NCBI GenBank assembly: GCA_027486405.1
Contig: JAIXPD010000007.1
Location: forward strand, 1 to 64,000
Length of the DNA: 64,000 bases
Reading direction: 5' to 3'
Source of the DNA: Azospirillum sp.
GTDB lineage: Bacteria; Pseudomonadota; Alphaproteobacteria; Azospirillales; Azospirillaceae
Positions 8,556 to 17,916 of this stretch are shown one piece after another (the stretch's first letter is position 1; each line of letters begins with the position of its first letter). A program made the translations under genes and the position numbers. The notes under the pieces are model-generated. The model was not told the DNA's origin and did not search any database. It saw only the letters and a list, made by a program, of their open reading frames with translations.

Positions 8556-8576
8556 TCAGCCGTTCAGTGAGGCGCC

Positions 8577-9950
8577 ATGTTCGAGGCAATGAAGCGGATC
8601 CTGGGATTTTCCGGGAAACGATCACTCGACGCGGCGTCTACGGGCCGTCGCTTCGAAGGGGCGGGGCGGATCCACAACGTCAATTCGGAGATTTTCAACG
8701 GCGCCCACAGCATACGCGCCAGATCTCGGCACGCCGCGATGAATAACCCGTGGGTGTCGGCCGGGGTGTCCGCTCTGGTTGGTTCGGTGGTTGGTTCTGG
8801 AATCACTCCGACCCCGCGGCACCCAGCCCCCGCTATCCGCGATGCGCTCACGAAGGCATGGGTCCGCTGGACCGATGAGGCCGACATCGGTGGCCGGATG
8901 AGTCTGGAGGGGTTGCAAGCACTCGTAGCGCGGGGCATCGCCGTTGACGGTGAGGCGTTTGTTCGCATGCGCGTCATGCCCGAAGGCTTGCGCCTGGAGA
9001 TGATTCCGCCTGAACAGGTTCCGACCGATCATCACGTCAATCTCGCCAATGGCGGCATGATCCGGGCCGGGGTCGAAATCGACGTCGATGGGCGGGTGGC
9101 AGCATACCATATCCGCCCAACTTCTCTGACCGACCCGCTTGCTGTGCTCGCGGTTAACCCGGTTCGGATTCCTGCGTCGGAGGTCTGCCACGTTTACGAA
9201 ATTCTATCTCCAGGGCAGATAAGAGGAATCCCCAGACTATCAACGGTCCTATTGCGTAGTTTGGACCTCGATGGCTATGAGGACGCCGTCCTCATGAAGG
9301 CGCGCATCAGCAATCTTTTGACGGGTTTTATAACCGATCAAGACGACGGGGCCGGCGGAACTGAAATCATTTCTACGACAATGGAGCCGGGAGCGATGGT
9401 CAAGCTCCCTCCTGGTGCTGATGTAACCTTCAGTACTCCGCCCGATGCTGGATCAAATTATTCTGATTTTGTAAGAAATCACCTCAGAGCTATTTCTAGC
9501 GGTCTGGGTGTTACTTACGAACAGGTTAGCGCAGATTTCTCTTCAACCAATTACAGTAGCAGTCGTGCTGCAATGGTTGAACACCGTAGAAAAGTAGAAC
9601 AGCTTCAGTACGGCGTTATGATCTATCAATTTCTGCGCCCTGTCTGGCGCAGGTGGTTGAACGTCGCGGTTTTGATGGGGGACGTTCCTTCATCCGCTTT
9701 GGATGAGCCTGATGCGGACTTTATGACAGCGAAGTTCGAGCATGCTGACCCGAAGGCCGCAGTGGAATCTGAAGTCGCCGAACTCGAAGCTGGTTTGAAG
9801 AGTCGCACTCAATCGGCGGCAGAACGGGGCATTCGGATCGAGGATTTGGACGCACAGATTGCAGCCGACCGAGTGCGGGAGAAATCACTTGGTCTGACAT
9901 TCGCTTCCAAGCCCGTCCAGCCGCAGACCCCCAACACACCGCACCTTTAG
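8577..9950 (+). CDS. Portal protein, lambda GpB type
   Basis: A 457-residue portal that should form the dodecameric ring at the capsid vertex for DNA entry and exit. It has the lambda-portal hallmarks: an N-terminal N-N-P-W-V-S-A-G-V-S-A-L followed by V-V-G-S-G-I-T-P, an internal R-L-E-M-I-P-P-E-Q-V-P, and V-S-A-D-F-S-S-T-N-Y-S-S-S-R-A-A near residue 320, equivalent to the lambda D-L-S-x-x-N-Y-S-S motif. The middle of the gene (about 9190-9640) is visibly richer in A/T third positions than its flanks, suggesting a mosaic origin. The stop is eight bases ahead of the next ATG. Confidence 0.94.
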   Translation: MFEAMKRILGFSGKRSLDAASTGRRFEGAGRIHNVNSEIFNGAHSIRARSRHAAMNNPWVSAGVSALVGSVVGSGITPTPRHPAPAIRDALTKAWVRWTDEADIGGRMSLEGLQALVARGIAVDGEAFVRMRVMPEGLRLEMIPPEQVPTDHHVNLANGGMIRAGVEIDVDGRVAAYHIRPTSLTDPLAVLAVNPVRIPASEVCHVYEILSPGQIRGIPRLSTVLLRSLDLDGYEDAVLMKARISNLLTGFITDQDDGAGGTEIISTTMEPGAMVKLPPGADVTFSTPPDAGSNYSDFVRNHLRAISSGLGVTYEQVSADFSSTNYSSSRAAMVEHRRKVEQLQYGVMIYQFLRPVWRRWLNVAVLMGDVPSSALDEPDADFMTAKFEHADPKAAVESEVAELEAGLKSRTQSAAERGIRIEDLDAQIAADRVREKSLGLTFASKPVQPQTPNTPHL

Positions 9951-9958
9951 GCAATGAC

Positions 9959-11776
9959 ATGACCGAGAGCTTTTCTCGCTCGATGGGGTTCCGCCCATCG
10001 ACGCTGGACACCCACGCCCGCACCGTCGAGGCGATCGCCTTGAGTGGGTTGGCGCCCGTCATGCGCCCCGCCCCCGCCCCAGATGGCACGCGGACGCCAT
10101 GGATTGAAGAGCTGTCGGCGGAAGGGGCGGACCTGTCGCGCCTGGTCGGCGCCCCCGTCCTGCTTGACCATCGAAATAACGTTGGGTCTGCCGTTGGCGT
10201 GGTCACTGCCGCCCGAGTCGAGGGCGGCAAGATCATTCAGACGCTCTCCTTTGACGAAAGCGCCGCCGCAGCCGAACTGATTGCCAAGATTGAGTTCGGA
10301 TCGGTGCCCGGAACGTCTCTTGGTTACAGTGTCCAGAGGTTTCAGGCCGCCGGCAAGCGCGACGGTCGCCCGGTTTTCCGGGCCGTTGCCTGGACGCCCT
10401 TCGAGACGAGTTGCACGCCGCTTCCCGCCGACCCCGGCGCCGTTTTTCGTTCACTCCCCCTGAAAGGCTCCAATATGGAACCCGAAATCGAGACCGGCGC
10501 GTCGGTTGATGCGCCCGTTACCGTCACGTTTGACCGAGCTGCCCGCAACGCGGAGGTGCGGTCGATTGCCCGCCTTTCTGGTCTGGGGCAGGCGTTCGTC
10601 GATGCGCAGATTGACGCAGACGCCACAGTGGAAGCCTCCCGTGCTGCCGCCTTCGAAGCGATGCAGAAGCGTTCCGGCCCGGCCCTATCGACGGCGCAAA
10701 TCATCGCCGACCACACCGACCCGACCGAGATGCGCCGCAGCATGGCCGACGCCTTGGCCGCGCGCCTTGCTCCGGCCCATGTGCGCCCCGAGGGCCGGGC
10801 GCGTGAGTTCGTCGGCATGCCGTTGTTGGATCTCGCAAGTGAGCTGTCGATGGCTCGCGGCGAACGCCTGAGCCGCAACCGTTCTACCGCCGTTGACCAG
10901 ATTTTCGAGCGATCGGCGCATAGCACGAGCGACTTCCCGCTTTTGTTGCAGGACGCTGTGAACAAAGCAATGCTGCCGAGCTATACGCAAGCGGCGCCGA
11001 CCTATCGCCAATGGGCCGCTCAGCGTTCCTTCAACGACTTTCGGGCGCACCGTTTCTTGCGGATGGGCGACTTCCCGGCCCTTACCGAGATCGGTGCGGA
11101 AGGTGGTGAGCCGACGTTCGGATCCGTCAGCGAGAATCGCGAGACGGTGACACCGAAGGAATTTGGGAGCGGAATCTCTATCAATCGCCGCGCCCTGGTG
11201 AATGATGACCTCGGGGTTCTCCAGAACTTCACCGGCATGATCGGCGCCCGCGTGGCTGCCGACGAGAATGCATGGATGTATCAGCTCTTGGCGAGCAATC
11301 CGACGCTGTCGGACGGCATGGGCGTCTTCCATGCTGGTCATGGCAACCTCCCCGCCGCCGCCGACATCGACGCCGCCAGCATTGCCGCCATCGTCGCCTC
11401 GATGCGCAAGCAAGAATCCGTGGATGGTATTCCGCTGAACATCGCTCCGCGCTATCTCGTGATTGGTCCTGGCAAGGAACTGAAAGCACGGCAGTTGCTC
11501 GCCAGCATTATCGCAAATCAGACAAGCAACGTGAATCCATGGTCTGGGATGCTGGAATTGATTGTCGATGCAAATGTTAGCGGCAACAAGTGGTATGTGT
11601 TTGCCGATCCTGGTGCGTACCCGGTCTTCATTTACGGATACGTCGGCGGCACATCGGGGCCGGTAACGCGAAGCGAAATTTGCTTCAAAACCCGGTCCAT
11701 GAATATCGCTGTTGGTTTGGACTTTGCGCGGGGAGCAATCGACCACATCGGCGCCGCGTACAACTCCGGCAACTGA
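9959..11776 (+). CDS. Prohead protease-major capsid protein fusion
   Basis: A 605-residue fusion. Residues 1-170 are an HK97-type prohead protease (S78 family): L-L-D-H-R carries the likely catalytic His71 and G-T-S-L-G-Y-S-V the likely Ser120. A scaffold-like helical linker (about 180-320) leads to the HK97-fold capsid domain, recognisable from P-S-Y-T-Q-A-A-P-T-Y-R near 340, F-G-S-G-I-S-I-N-R-R-A near 408 and a C-terminal N-I-A-V-G-L-D-F-A-R-G-A. Self-cleavage probably releases the capsid subunit after assembly. Such fusions occur in some prophages in place of separate protease and capsid genes. Confidence 0.9.
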   Translation: MTESFSRSMGFRPSTLDTHARTVEAIALSGLAPVMRPAPAPDGTRTPWIEELSAEGADLSRLVGAPVLLDHRNNVGSAVGVVTAARVEGGKIIQTLSFDESAAAAELIAKIEFGSVPGTSLGYSVQRFQAAGKRDGRPVFRAVAWTPFETSCTPLPADPGAVFRSLPLKGSNMEPEIETGASVDAPVTVTFDRAARNAEVRSIARLSGLGQAFVDAQIDADATVEASRAAAFEAMQKRSGPALSTAQIIADHTDPTEMRRSMADALAARLAPAHVRPEGRAREFVGMPLLDLASELSMARGERLSRNRSTAVDQIFERSAHSTSDFPLLLQDAVNKAMLPSYTQAAPTYRQWAAQRSFNDFRAHRFLRMGDFPALTEIGAEGGEPTFGSVSENRETVTPKEFGSGISINRRALVNDDLGVLQNFTGMIGARVAADENAWMYQLLASNPTLSDGMGVFHAGHGNLPAAADIDAASIAAIVASMRKQESVDGIPLNIAPRYLVIGPGKELKARQLLASIIANQTSNVNPWSGMLELIVDANVSGNKWYVFADPGAYPVFIYGYVGGTSGPVTRSEICFKTRSMNIAVGLDFARGAIDHIGAAYNSGN

Positions 11777-11778
11777 AG

Positions 11779-11991
11779 ATGGCCACGCTGCCCGAGCTTC
11801 AGGCCATGAAGACCGCGCTTGAAATGGCGCGGTTTTCAGGCAACCGCCGCGTCAAGACAGGCCAAACTGAGCTTGAGTACAAGACCGAGGAGGAAATGCA
11901 GTCGGCTCTTGCCTCTCTGGACCGGCAGATTTCCGCGCTGAGCGGCACTCGCTCCTCAATCATCTACGTTTCTCCCTCGAAAGGGCTTTGA
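11779..11991 (+). CDS. gpW-like head-tail connector
   Basis: A 70-residue protein. Its helix-loop-helix plan and the phrase L-A-S-L-D-R-Q-I-S-A-L-S-G-T-R-S near the C-terminus match the gpW family of head-completion proteins, which stabilise packaged DNA and form the tail-binding surface. The ATG at 11779 is three bases after the capsid stop. In lambda gpW lies between terminase and portal, whereas here it follows the capsid gene. The protein is short, so the call relies on motif and position. Confidence 0.75.
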   Translation: MATLPELQAMKTALEMARFSGNRRVKTGQTELEYKTEEEMQSALASLDRQISALSGTRSSIIYVSPSKGL

Positions 11992-11993
11992 AA

Positions 11994-12335
11994 ATGCGCA
12001 ATTACCTGCAAAGCGGCGAGCACATCGTGCTCCCGGCTCCCGCCGACGTGTCTTCGGGCCAACTGGTCATCGTGGGGAATCTCGTCGGCGTGGCGGCTGC
12101 TGACGCCGCGAACGGCGCCCTGGTGACGCTGGCGATGGAAGGCGTCTACACCCTGCCAAAGCTGACGACCGCCGTCCTTGCCGCCGGTGCTGCGGTGAGT
12201 TGGGACGCGATCAACCATCGATGCGACGCGCCCGGCACCGGAAAATACCTGATTGGCCTGGCAGTCGAGGCCGCTGGCGCGGGCGCCGCCTTCGCCAAGG
12301 TCCGCCTGAACGGCGTGGCGACCGCCGCCGCCTGA
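11994..12335 (+). CDS. DUF2190-like capsid decoration protein
   Basis: About 113 residues, beginning M-R-N-Y-L-Q-S-G-E-H-I with a beta-rich core (G-Q-L-V-I-V-G-N-L-V-G-V-A; A-V-S-W-D; Y-L-I-G-L-A-V-E-A). This is the standard layout of DUF2190 proteins, which lie after the capsid gene and are structurally like phage decoration proteins. The ATG at 11994 is chosen over the TTG at 11988 because AAGGG lies at a suitable distance. It follows the gpW-like gene by two bases. Confidence 0.8.
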   Translation: MRNYLQSGEHIVLPAPADVSSGQLVIVGNLVGVAAADAANGALVTLAMEGVYTLPKLTTAVLAAGAAVSWDAINHRCDAPGTGKYLIGLAVEAAGAGAAFAKVRLNGVATAAA

Positions 12336-12469
12336 TTCCGAGACAGGGGGGCGATGCTCCTTGAGGTTGTCGCGGCCCAACCAACAACGGGAAGTTCTCC
12401 TCCCCTCTGCCCCCCGATGCTCTATGGGGGACAAGGAGAACGCGGCCGCTTTTTCCCTGGAGTCCTCGA

Positions 12470-13072
12470 ATGGCTCGATCCGCGCTCTTTGATCGCGTCG
12501 TCTCGCTCAAGCTGGCGCGCGGCGAAGAAATCATTCAGCGCCGACTCGCCGAAGTGGCGCAGCGTGAGCTTGATCGGGCCGTCGAGAAATACAAGCCGAG
12601 TGCATACCGCCAAGTGGTCGATGGCGTTGAGGGCGCTTCGCTGAACAGTGCTGAGCGCATCGTACATTTTGATTTCAGCTATATGCGACACGTAATCAAA
12701 GCCGCGCTTGAACAAATTGAAATGACCAGCCCGTTTGATAAGGGCGTCTATGTCGAATCACATTCAGTATTTGTTGATGGCATTCAGGTTCAGGATCTTG
12801 AGCAAATCAAGATGGTGCAGCGGGTGGTTATTACCAATCACACGCCATATGCAAGAGTCATCGAAAAGGGCATTGGCAAACGGGTTCCTTGGTCAAAGCA
12901 ACCCCAAGTTCCCGCCGAAGGCGTTTACACGCACGCGGAGAAAACACTCCGGCGGCAATTCGGGAACGTGGCAGCAATCAAGTTCGGTTGGTTCGGTTTC
13001 GAGTCCGGTTCTGAAACCGGATCGACAGTCGGAAAGAACCGATTCCCTGGTCTCTCAATAGAGGCGCGCTAA
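12470..13072 (+). CDS. Neck/tail-completion-like protein (gp10-type)
   Basis: A 200-residue protein with a long N-terminal helix rich in R/E (residues 1-50) and a later segment Q-R-V-V-I-T-N-H-T-P-Y-A-R-V-I-E-K-G, the signature of HK97-gp10-type neck proteins. That family joins the head connector to the tail. It is longer than usual for the family. The central part (about 12630-12860) is less G+C-rich than neighbours. It is preceded by a 134-base gap without a gene and ends two bases before the tape measure start. Confidence 0.65.
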   Translation: MARSALFDRVVSLKLARGEEIIQRRLAEVAQRELDRAVEKYKPSAYRQVVDGVEGASLNSAERIVHFDFSYMRHVIKAALEQIEMTSPFDKGVYVESHSVFVDGIQVQDLEQIKMVQRVVITNHTPYARVIEKGIGKRVPWSKQPQVPAEGVYTHAEKTLRRQFGNVAAIKFGWFGFESGSETGSTVGKNRFPGLSIEAR

Positions 13073-13074
13073 CA

Positions 13075-16011
13075 ATGTATGAAGATTCACTCGGTTCTCT
13101 CACGATTGATGCCAATCCGGCGCGTCAAAGCGTGTCGGCGTTGGGGCGTGATTTCGACGCGATGGGGAACTCCTTCGATCGCGCCACCGATAAGATGGTC
13201 AAGGATACCTCCGAAGTTGTGCGCGAGACGCGGCGACTGTCCGAATCGTCGAGAGAATGGAAAAGGATGGAAGAATCCATCGGTGGAAGCACAGCCGCCA
13301 TGGAGAAATACAATCGACTGTCTGGCGAAGCTGACCGTGCTCTTGCTTCGGGGCGCATCAATTCTGAACAGCATGGTATCGCGTTGCAGCGTCTGGGCGC
13401 TCGTTACAAAGATCTCGGTGAACAGGCCGCGCATTCCACCAAGCTGGCCGCGCATGAGCTGAACAACCTGTCTTTCCAGGCGCAGGATTTCATCGTTCAG
13501 GTTGGCAGTGGTCAAGGCATCTTCCGCCCATTTCTTCAACAGGCTCCACAGGCACTTGGAGCGATCGGGGGTGTGGAACGCGCTATATCCCTTTTGAGTA
13601 CCCCGACCGCCTTGGCCACCATGGGCGTTGGCGCGCTCGCCGCCGGGTTCGGCGTGGTGGCCGCTCGTTCCGTGTCGATCCAGGGCGAGCTGCGGCAGTT
13701 CAACACCCTGTTGAAAGCGACGGGCCAACAGGCCGATTTGACCGCCGGGCAGGTTCGCGGCATCGCCGATGGCATGGTACGGCGGGGCGCCTCCCGAGAC
13801 GATGCCGGTGCCGTGGTTTCATCCATCATCAACACCCGCAAACTGGCGAACGAATCGCTGGCCAAGGACGTTGGTGCCCTTGCCGTCGATATGGGTGTGT
13901 CACTGGGCGGAACCGTCGAGGCCGGCAAACGGTTGACCGATTGGTTGACGGCCGGTGTGCCCGGTCTCCGTGCGATGGCCAAGGAAACGGGCGCGCTGTC
14001 GGTGGAGCAATACAACGCCGCCCGAGGGGCGTTGGAGCACGGCGACAAGGCGCGGGCGCTGGGCATTGCCATCGGCGCCCTGAAGGACCGCTTCGACGGG
14101 TTGCATCATGACTCCCTCAGCCCGACCGAAAAGGCGTTCCACGATCTGGAAACAGCCTACCGCGATCTGGTCACTACGGCGGCCGAAAGCCCGATCACGA
14201 TCCGCGTCGTGACGAACGCCACCGATGCCATGACCGGAATCGCCGAGTTCATAAAGGATCCATCGGTTGAGGCGTTTCTCCGCTGGCAGGGTGGCAATCC
14301 GCTGTTCGGTGGCGGGTTGCTGGTGCCCAAGCCGCCGGTGAACCCCCCGTCGTCACCGGCCAGCCCACCGGCACCGGCTGCGCCGTCCTGGGAGGCCGGC
14401 ACGCTCGCGGCACCGGCCGGCACGCCCATGCCGGGCCAGAAGCCTGCATCCATCAATGGCATGGCACCCGATGAAGCCATGCGGATCTCGGACATCACCC
14501 ACGCCAACGACAAGCTTGTCGAGGCCATGCGCAAGTCTGGCGCGGAGCGGCAGATCGCCGTTGCGCAGGTTCAGGCCGAGATCTCCGCGCTGGAATCCGG
14601 CAAGAGCGCACGGGCCGCCGAGTTGGAGGGGATCCAGGCGGCACGCATGGCGCGGGCGCAGATGTCCGCCAGCTACTCAGACGAGGTCAACAACCTGTCG
14701 CTGGCCGCAAGGGGCAATCTCTCCCTGGCCAATGCCTACAGCGTCAGCGAGGCCGCTGCGTTGCGCCAGAGGGCCGCGAATGATGCGTTGGCCACGGCCG
14801 CAGGGAACGCTGCGGTGAACGTCGGCGAGCTGACCCGCCAGAACCTATTGGGCAACGCGGCGACCGCTGCGTCTGATGCGTCCAAAACGCTGGCCGACAT
14901 GAAGCGGCAAGCGGACTGGCAGGACAAGATCACGGTCGCCACGCGCAACGGCCTTGCCGCCCGATCCGAAGTGGAGCGGCAAGCGGGTGTCGCGCAACAG
15001 ACTTCTGGGTTGCTGGCCGCTGCACAGGTCGCCGAAGAAGAGGGGGCCGCCAAGCTGGCCAAAACGTTGCGGGATCTGGCCGCCGGTTACGACGAGGTGT
15101 CGAAACACAATCTCGACACCAAGAATATTGACGCGGTTAACCTGTCAATTCAGCAACAGAAACAGCAAAACGAACTGAATAAGACGCAAGTCGATTTGAT
15201 TGGCGCCAGCGCCGACCGTCGCGCAACCGGGTTGGCCCGCCAGCAAGCTGAAATCTATCTTCGCGACCACAACATTGATCGGCTGTCGAGAGAGGCGCGC
15301 GAATACATCGATGGCGCCGAATCTCTGGCCCGGCAAGGTCTCGAATTGGATCGGGTCAACGCCGGGTATAAGGAGCTTGAGGATTTCGGCGACCGATCCT
15401 TCGACGCCATTCTCAATAAGCTCGTTGCCGCTGGCGATGGCACGGCAACCTGGTCGGACGCGCTCCGGGGCGTAGGCGCCGAGTTTGAACAACTCGCGTT
15501 GAAAATGGTGTTCGTCAACCCCGCGAAGAATTTTGCGTTGGGCACGAATCTTCCGACGATCACCGATCTACCGTTTTTCGGCGGGAGTAGCGTCACCGAA
15601 GGTGGTGGCGGATCCAGCGATGGAGCGCGGGGTGTATCGGGCGGCGGCGCGGGATTCAACCTGTCGGGCCTGATGCCGACTTGGTGGAATCGGCCCGTTT
15701 TCGGGATGCGGGAATCGCCATCTGCCAGCTTCATTGGGCCAATGCAGCCTGAGACCGGATTTAATCCAACGTATGGCCAAGTCGCCAGCGGCGTTGGGTT
15801 CGGTCTGTCCGCCGCAAATTTCATCCGCAGCCCGAGCATCGGCTCCGGTGTGGGCACCCTTGGCGCTGGCCTGGGTCTCGCGTCGTCGATGGGCTGGCTT
15901 GCCCCCGCCTTCGGTCCCATCGGCATGGGTCTGGCCATTGCTGCGCCCCTACTCGAAAGCAAAGTCGGCAAATCCAACTACACCCCCGCCCCTATGGAGG
16001 TAAAAAAGTGA
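13075..16011 (+). CDS. Tail tape measure protein
   Basis: A 978-residue protein with the features of the TMP_2 family: N-terminal coiled coil with S-L-S-x-E-W-K-R-M, the conserved N-N-L-S-F-Q-A-Q-D-F-I-V-Q-V-G-S-G-Q near residue 130, a hydrophobic segment around 175-195, then long Ala/Gln-rich helices (470-750) and a Gly-rich C-terminal hydrophobic region. It would set tail length and pass into the host membrane. No major tail protein or frameshifted chaperone gene precedes it, which is abnormal for a long-tailed phage. The stop overlaps the next start. Confidence 0.88.
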   Translation: MYEDSLGSLTIDANPARQSVSALGRDFDAMGNSFDRATDKMVKDTSEVVRETRRLSESSREWKRMEESIGGSTAAMEKYNRLSGEADRALASGRINSEQHGIALQRLGARYKDLGEQAAHSTKLAAHELNNLSFQAQDFIVQVGSGQGIFRPFLQQAPQALGAIGGVERAISLLSTPTALATMGVGALAAGFGVVAARSVSIQGELRQFNTLLKATGQQADLTAGQVRGIADGMVRRGASRDDAGAVVSSIINTRKLANESLAKDVGALAVDMGVSLGGTVEAGKRLTDWLTAGVPGLRAMAKETGALSVEQYNAARGALEHGDKARALGIAIGALKDRFDGLHHDSLSPTEKAFHDLETAYRDLVTTAAESPITIRVVTNATDAMTGIAEFIKDPSVEAFLRWQGGNPLFGGGLLVPKPPVNPPSSPASPPAPAAPSWEAGTLAAPAGTPMPGQKPASINGMAPDEAMRISDITHANDKLVEAMRKSGAERQIAVAQVQAEISALESGKSARAAELEGIQAARMARAQMSASYSDEVNNLSLAARGNLSLANAYSVSEAAALRQRAANDALATAAGNAAVNVGELTRQNLLGNAATAASDASKTLADMKRQADWQDKITVATRNGLAARSEVERQAGVAQQTSGLLAAAQVAEEEGAAKLAKTLRDLAAGYDEVSKHNLDTKNIDAVNLSIQQQKQQNELNKTQVDLIGASADRRATGLARQQAEIYLRDHNIDRLSREAREYIDGAESLARQGLELDRVNAGYKELEDFGDRSFDAILNKLVAAGDGTATWSDALRGVGAEFEQLALKMVFVNPAKNFALGTNLPTITDLPFFGGSSVTEGGGGSSDGARGVSGGGAGFNLSGLMPTWWNRPVFGMRESPSASFIGPMQPETGFNPTYGQVASGVGFGLSAANFIRSPSIGSGVGTLGAGLGLASSMGWLAPAFGPIGMGLAIAAPLLESKVGKSNYTPAPMEVKK

Positions 16012-16679
16012 GCGCATTCAATGTTTTCATGACGCCCGATGAGGCGTTCCTCTTTTCCGACACCTGCGTCTATGACGCTGGCGGCTCCGTGCGGAGTTGG
16101 GCGAGCAAGGTCTACGCTCTGCCGACCTACCGGGGCGCGTTCGGCGGGCGCGGCTCTCATGTGTTGAAGCTGGCCGTTCTGGCGACCATTGAGTCGAACG
16201 CTCCGGCGGGAGATACATTCGATGCGTTGTGCGACCGCCTGGAAACGATCCTGGAAGAAGCATTGTTTCAGGTCGCGCCGCACATCCAAGGAAGATGGTC
16301 TATCGTAGGGGAATATTTCTTCGTCGGTTGGTCAGACCGCGAAAAGCGAATGAAGGGCTACGTCATCCACAGCAAGGATGGTGAGGACGGTCTTTTCTAC
16401 AACAAGCAGGAAATCGGTCTCGGTGGGTTCATTACGTGCCCGAACATGGAAGGGACCGTGTTCGATATCGATCTGTCGCGCTTCGGTGCGGTGGAGTCCA
16501 GCGAGATCCCCGGCATCGGCGTGCTCATCATGGATCGCCAGCGCCAGCATGTGCAGCGCGACTTTCCGAACGCTCATGTTGACGGAGAAGTCATGTTGAC
16601 GCACGTCACCAAAGGCGGCGTGTCGATGCGGTCTCTGCACCGCTGGGAGGCAGGCGCCCCGCCCCTGCTGCCCGTTTGA
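16008..16679 (+). CDS. Unknown phage protein, possibly Ntn-hydrolase-like
   Basis: A 223-residue protein starting with GTG that overlaps the tape measure stop by four bases, with GGAGG eight bases upstream. The N-terminus alternates strands and helices (F-L-F-S-D-T-C-V-Y-D; K-V-Y-A-L-P-T-Y-R-G-A-F-G-G-R-G-S) in a way reminiscent of proteasome/HslV-type Ntn hydrolases, but the catalytic Thr/Ser/Cys1 is not evident. It occupies the place where tail-tip genes usually lie. The fold suggestion is weak and no function is assigned. Confidence 0.6.
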   Translation: MSAFNVFMTPDEAFLFSDTCVYDAGGSVRSWASKVYALPTYRGAFGGRGSHVLKLAVLATIESNAPAGDTFDALCDRLETILEEALFQVAPHIQGRWSIVGEYFFVGWSDREKRMKGYVIHSKDGEDGLFYNKQEIGLGGFITCPNMEGTVFDIDLSRFGAVESSEIPGIGVLIMDRQRQHVQRDFPNAHVDGEVMLTHVTKGGVSMRSLHRWEAGAPPLLPV

Positions 16680-17377
16680 TGGACGCCCTCACCGACCGCG
16701 AGCAATTTCTCGCCATCCTGGAACGCGCGTTCGAGCGCATCGCCGCAGCGGCGCGGATCCCCGGCACGGTCAACGAGCGCATCATGCGCATCAACTCCGC
16801 CGAGAAGCTGGCGCGCTCCTTCGCCCGCCGGCAACTTCGCAACTCGGCTGGCGGCAGCATTCCGCCGCTCCTGTGCCCTGTGCTGGCGGATGCCCTGCGG
16901 TTGGTGGCGCGGGTGGCGGAAAAATATCGAAAAGCCGCCACCGAGAACGAAGGCTTGCCTGTTATAGGCGCACAAGCTCCGTTTTTCCCCTCTTGTCCCG
17001 AAAGGACAGCTCACATGAGCATCGTCAACACCACTACCGTCACCAATCCGCTCCACAAAACGCTTTACGAGGCGATGGACAACATCGATGCGCATCGCGC
17101 GTCGCTCAACACGGTGCTGAACCGCGTGGCGACGCTCGACAGCCATCCGGCCCTTGCCGCCGACGCGGACACGCTGCTGTCGGGCATCGAGACCGCCACG
17201 CCGGAAGTGCACCGAGCTGTCGTTCACGCGCTGGTTCATGGTCTTCGCGATTTTCGTGCGATCATCGCCACCATCGGTGAAGGCGCCCGCGTGGCGCTCG
17301 ATCAGGCCGAGACGTCTACGGTGCTGGCCGGCATCACCCTGACCGGCGACACTGAGTGTTTCGCGCTGCGTCGGTGA
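16679..17377 (+). CDS. Unknown structural-module protein
   Basis: About 232 residues. The ATG at 16679 overlaps the previous stop (TGATG). A second ATG at 17014 has AAGGA at a good distance, so an internal shorter product of about 120 residues (beginning M-S-I-V-N-T-T-T-V-T-N-P-L-H-K) is possible. Both halves are mainly helical. It lies among head-tail completion genes. No family recognised. Confidence 0.6.
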   Translation: MDALTDREQFLAILERAFERIAAAARIPGTVNERIMRINSAEKLARSFARRQLRNSAGGSIPPLLCPVLADALRLVARVAEKYRKAATENEGLPVIGAQAPFFPSCPERTAHMSIVNTTTVTNPLHKTLYEAMDNIDAHRASLNTVLNRVATLDSHPALAADADTLLSGIETATPEVHRAVVHALVHGLRDFRAIIATIGEGARVALDQAETSTVLAGITLTGDTECFALRR

Positions 17378-17916
17378 ACGACCTGCTGTCCGATCTGTCG
17401 TCGAGGATCCAGGGGGCGCTCGCCCCCCTGGGTTCTCCCATGGCAATCCGCCGCGCCGAGACGATCCAGTGCAAGGTAGCTGCCCCGGCTGCCATCGGCG
17501 CAACCTCGATCATGCTGGCGGTTCCGGCGGGCATCACGGGATTGCTGGCAGGCGACACATTCGCCTTGGGCGGCACCGCGACGAAGACCGTCACCACCGA
17601 CGCGCCCGCCAGCGGCGGCACCGTCACTGCCAGCTTCGGCCCACCCCTCACCGCCGCGATTGCCGCCGGTGCCCTGGTGCAGGTGAATCGGGCCGTGATG
17701 CATGCGTGCTCTGGCTGGGTCGAGGGCCTGGATCTGGCGCGTGTCCAGAACAGCCTGATCGGCGTGAGCGACACCAGCTTGTGCATTCTCGCCGATAGCC
17801 TGGATATCGACCCGAAGGCGGGCGATGTCGTCACCGCCGCCGGGCGGGCCTACACCACCAAGAGCGCGGCGCGGGATGGCGTTGGTGCAGTCTGGCGGAT
17901 CATTGGGGGAACGTGA
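17374..17916 (+). CDS. Head-closure/attachment-like protein
   Basis: About 180 residues from GTG 17374, which overlaps the preceding stop by four bases (GTGA). The protein is beta-rich. Its end (K-A-G-D-V-V-T-A-A-G-R-A-Y-T-T-K-S followed by G-A-V-W-R-I) resembles the C-terminus of lambda FII/HK97-type head-closure proteins, which end in G-D-x-V-x-x-x-G-x-x-Y-x-V and a V-W-R-like strand. A start at 17356 is open but lacks the coupling geometry. Function is inferred from this pattern and from the tail-terminator-like gene that follows. Confidence 0.55.
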   Translation: MNDLLSDLSSRIQGALAPLGSPMAIRRAETIQCKVAAPAAIGATSIMLAVPAGITGLLAGDTFALGGTATKTVTTDAPASGGTVTASFGPPLTAAIAAGALVQVNRAVMHACSGWVEGLDLARVQNSLIGVSDTSLCILADSLDIDPKAGDVVTAAGRAYTTKSAARDGVGAVWRIIGGT

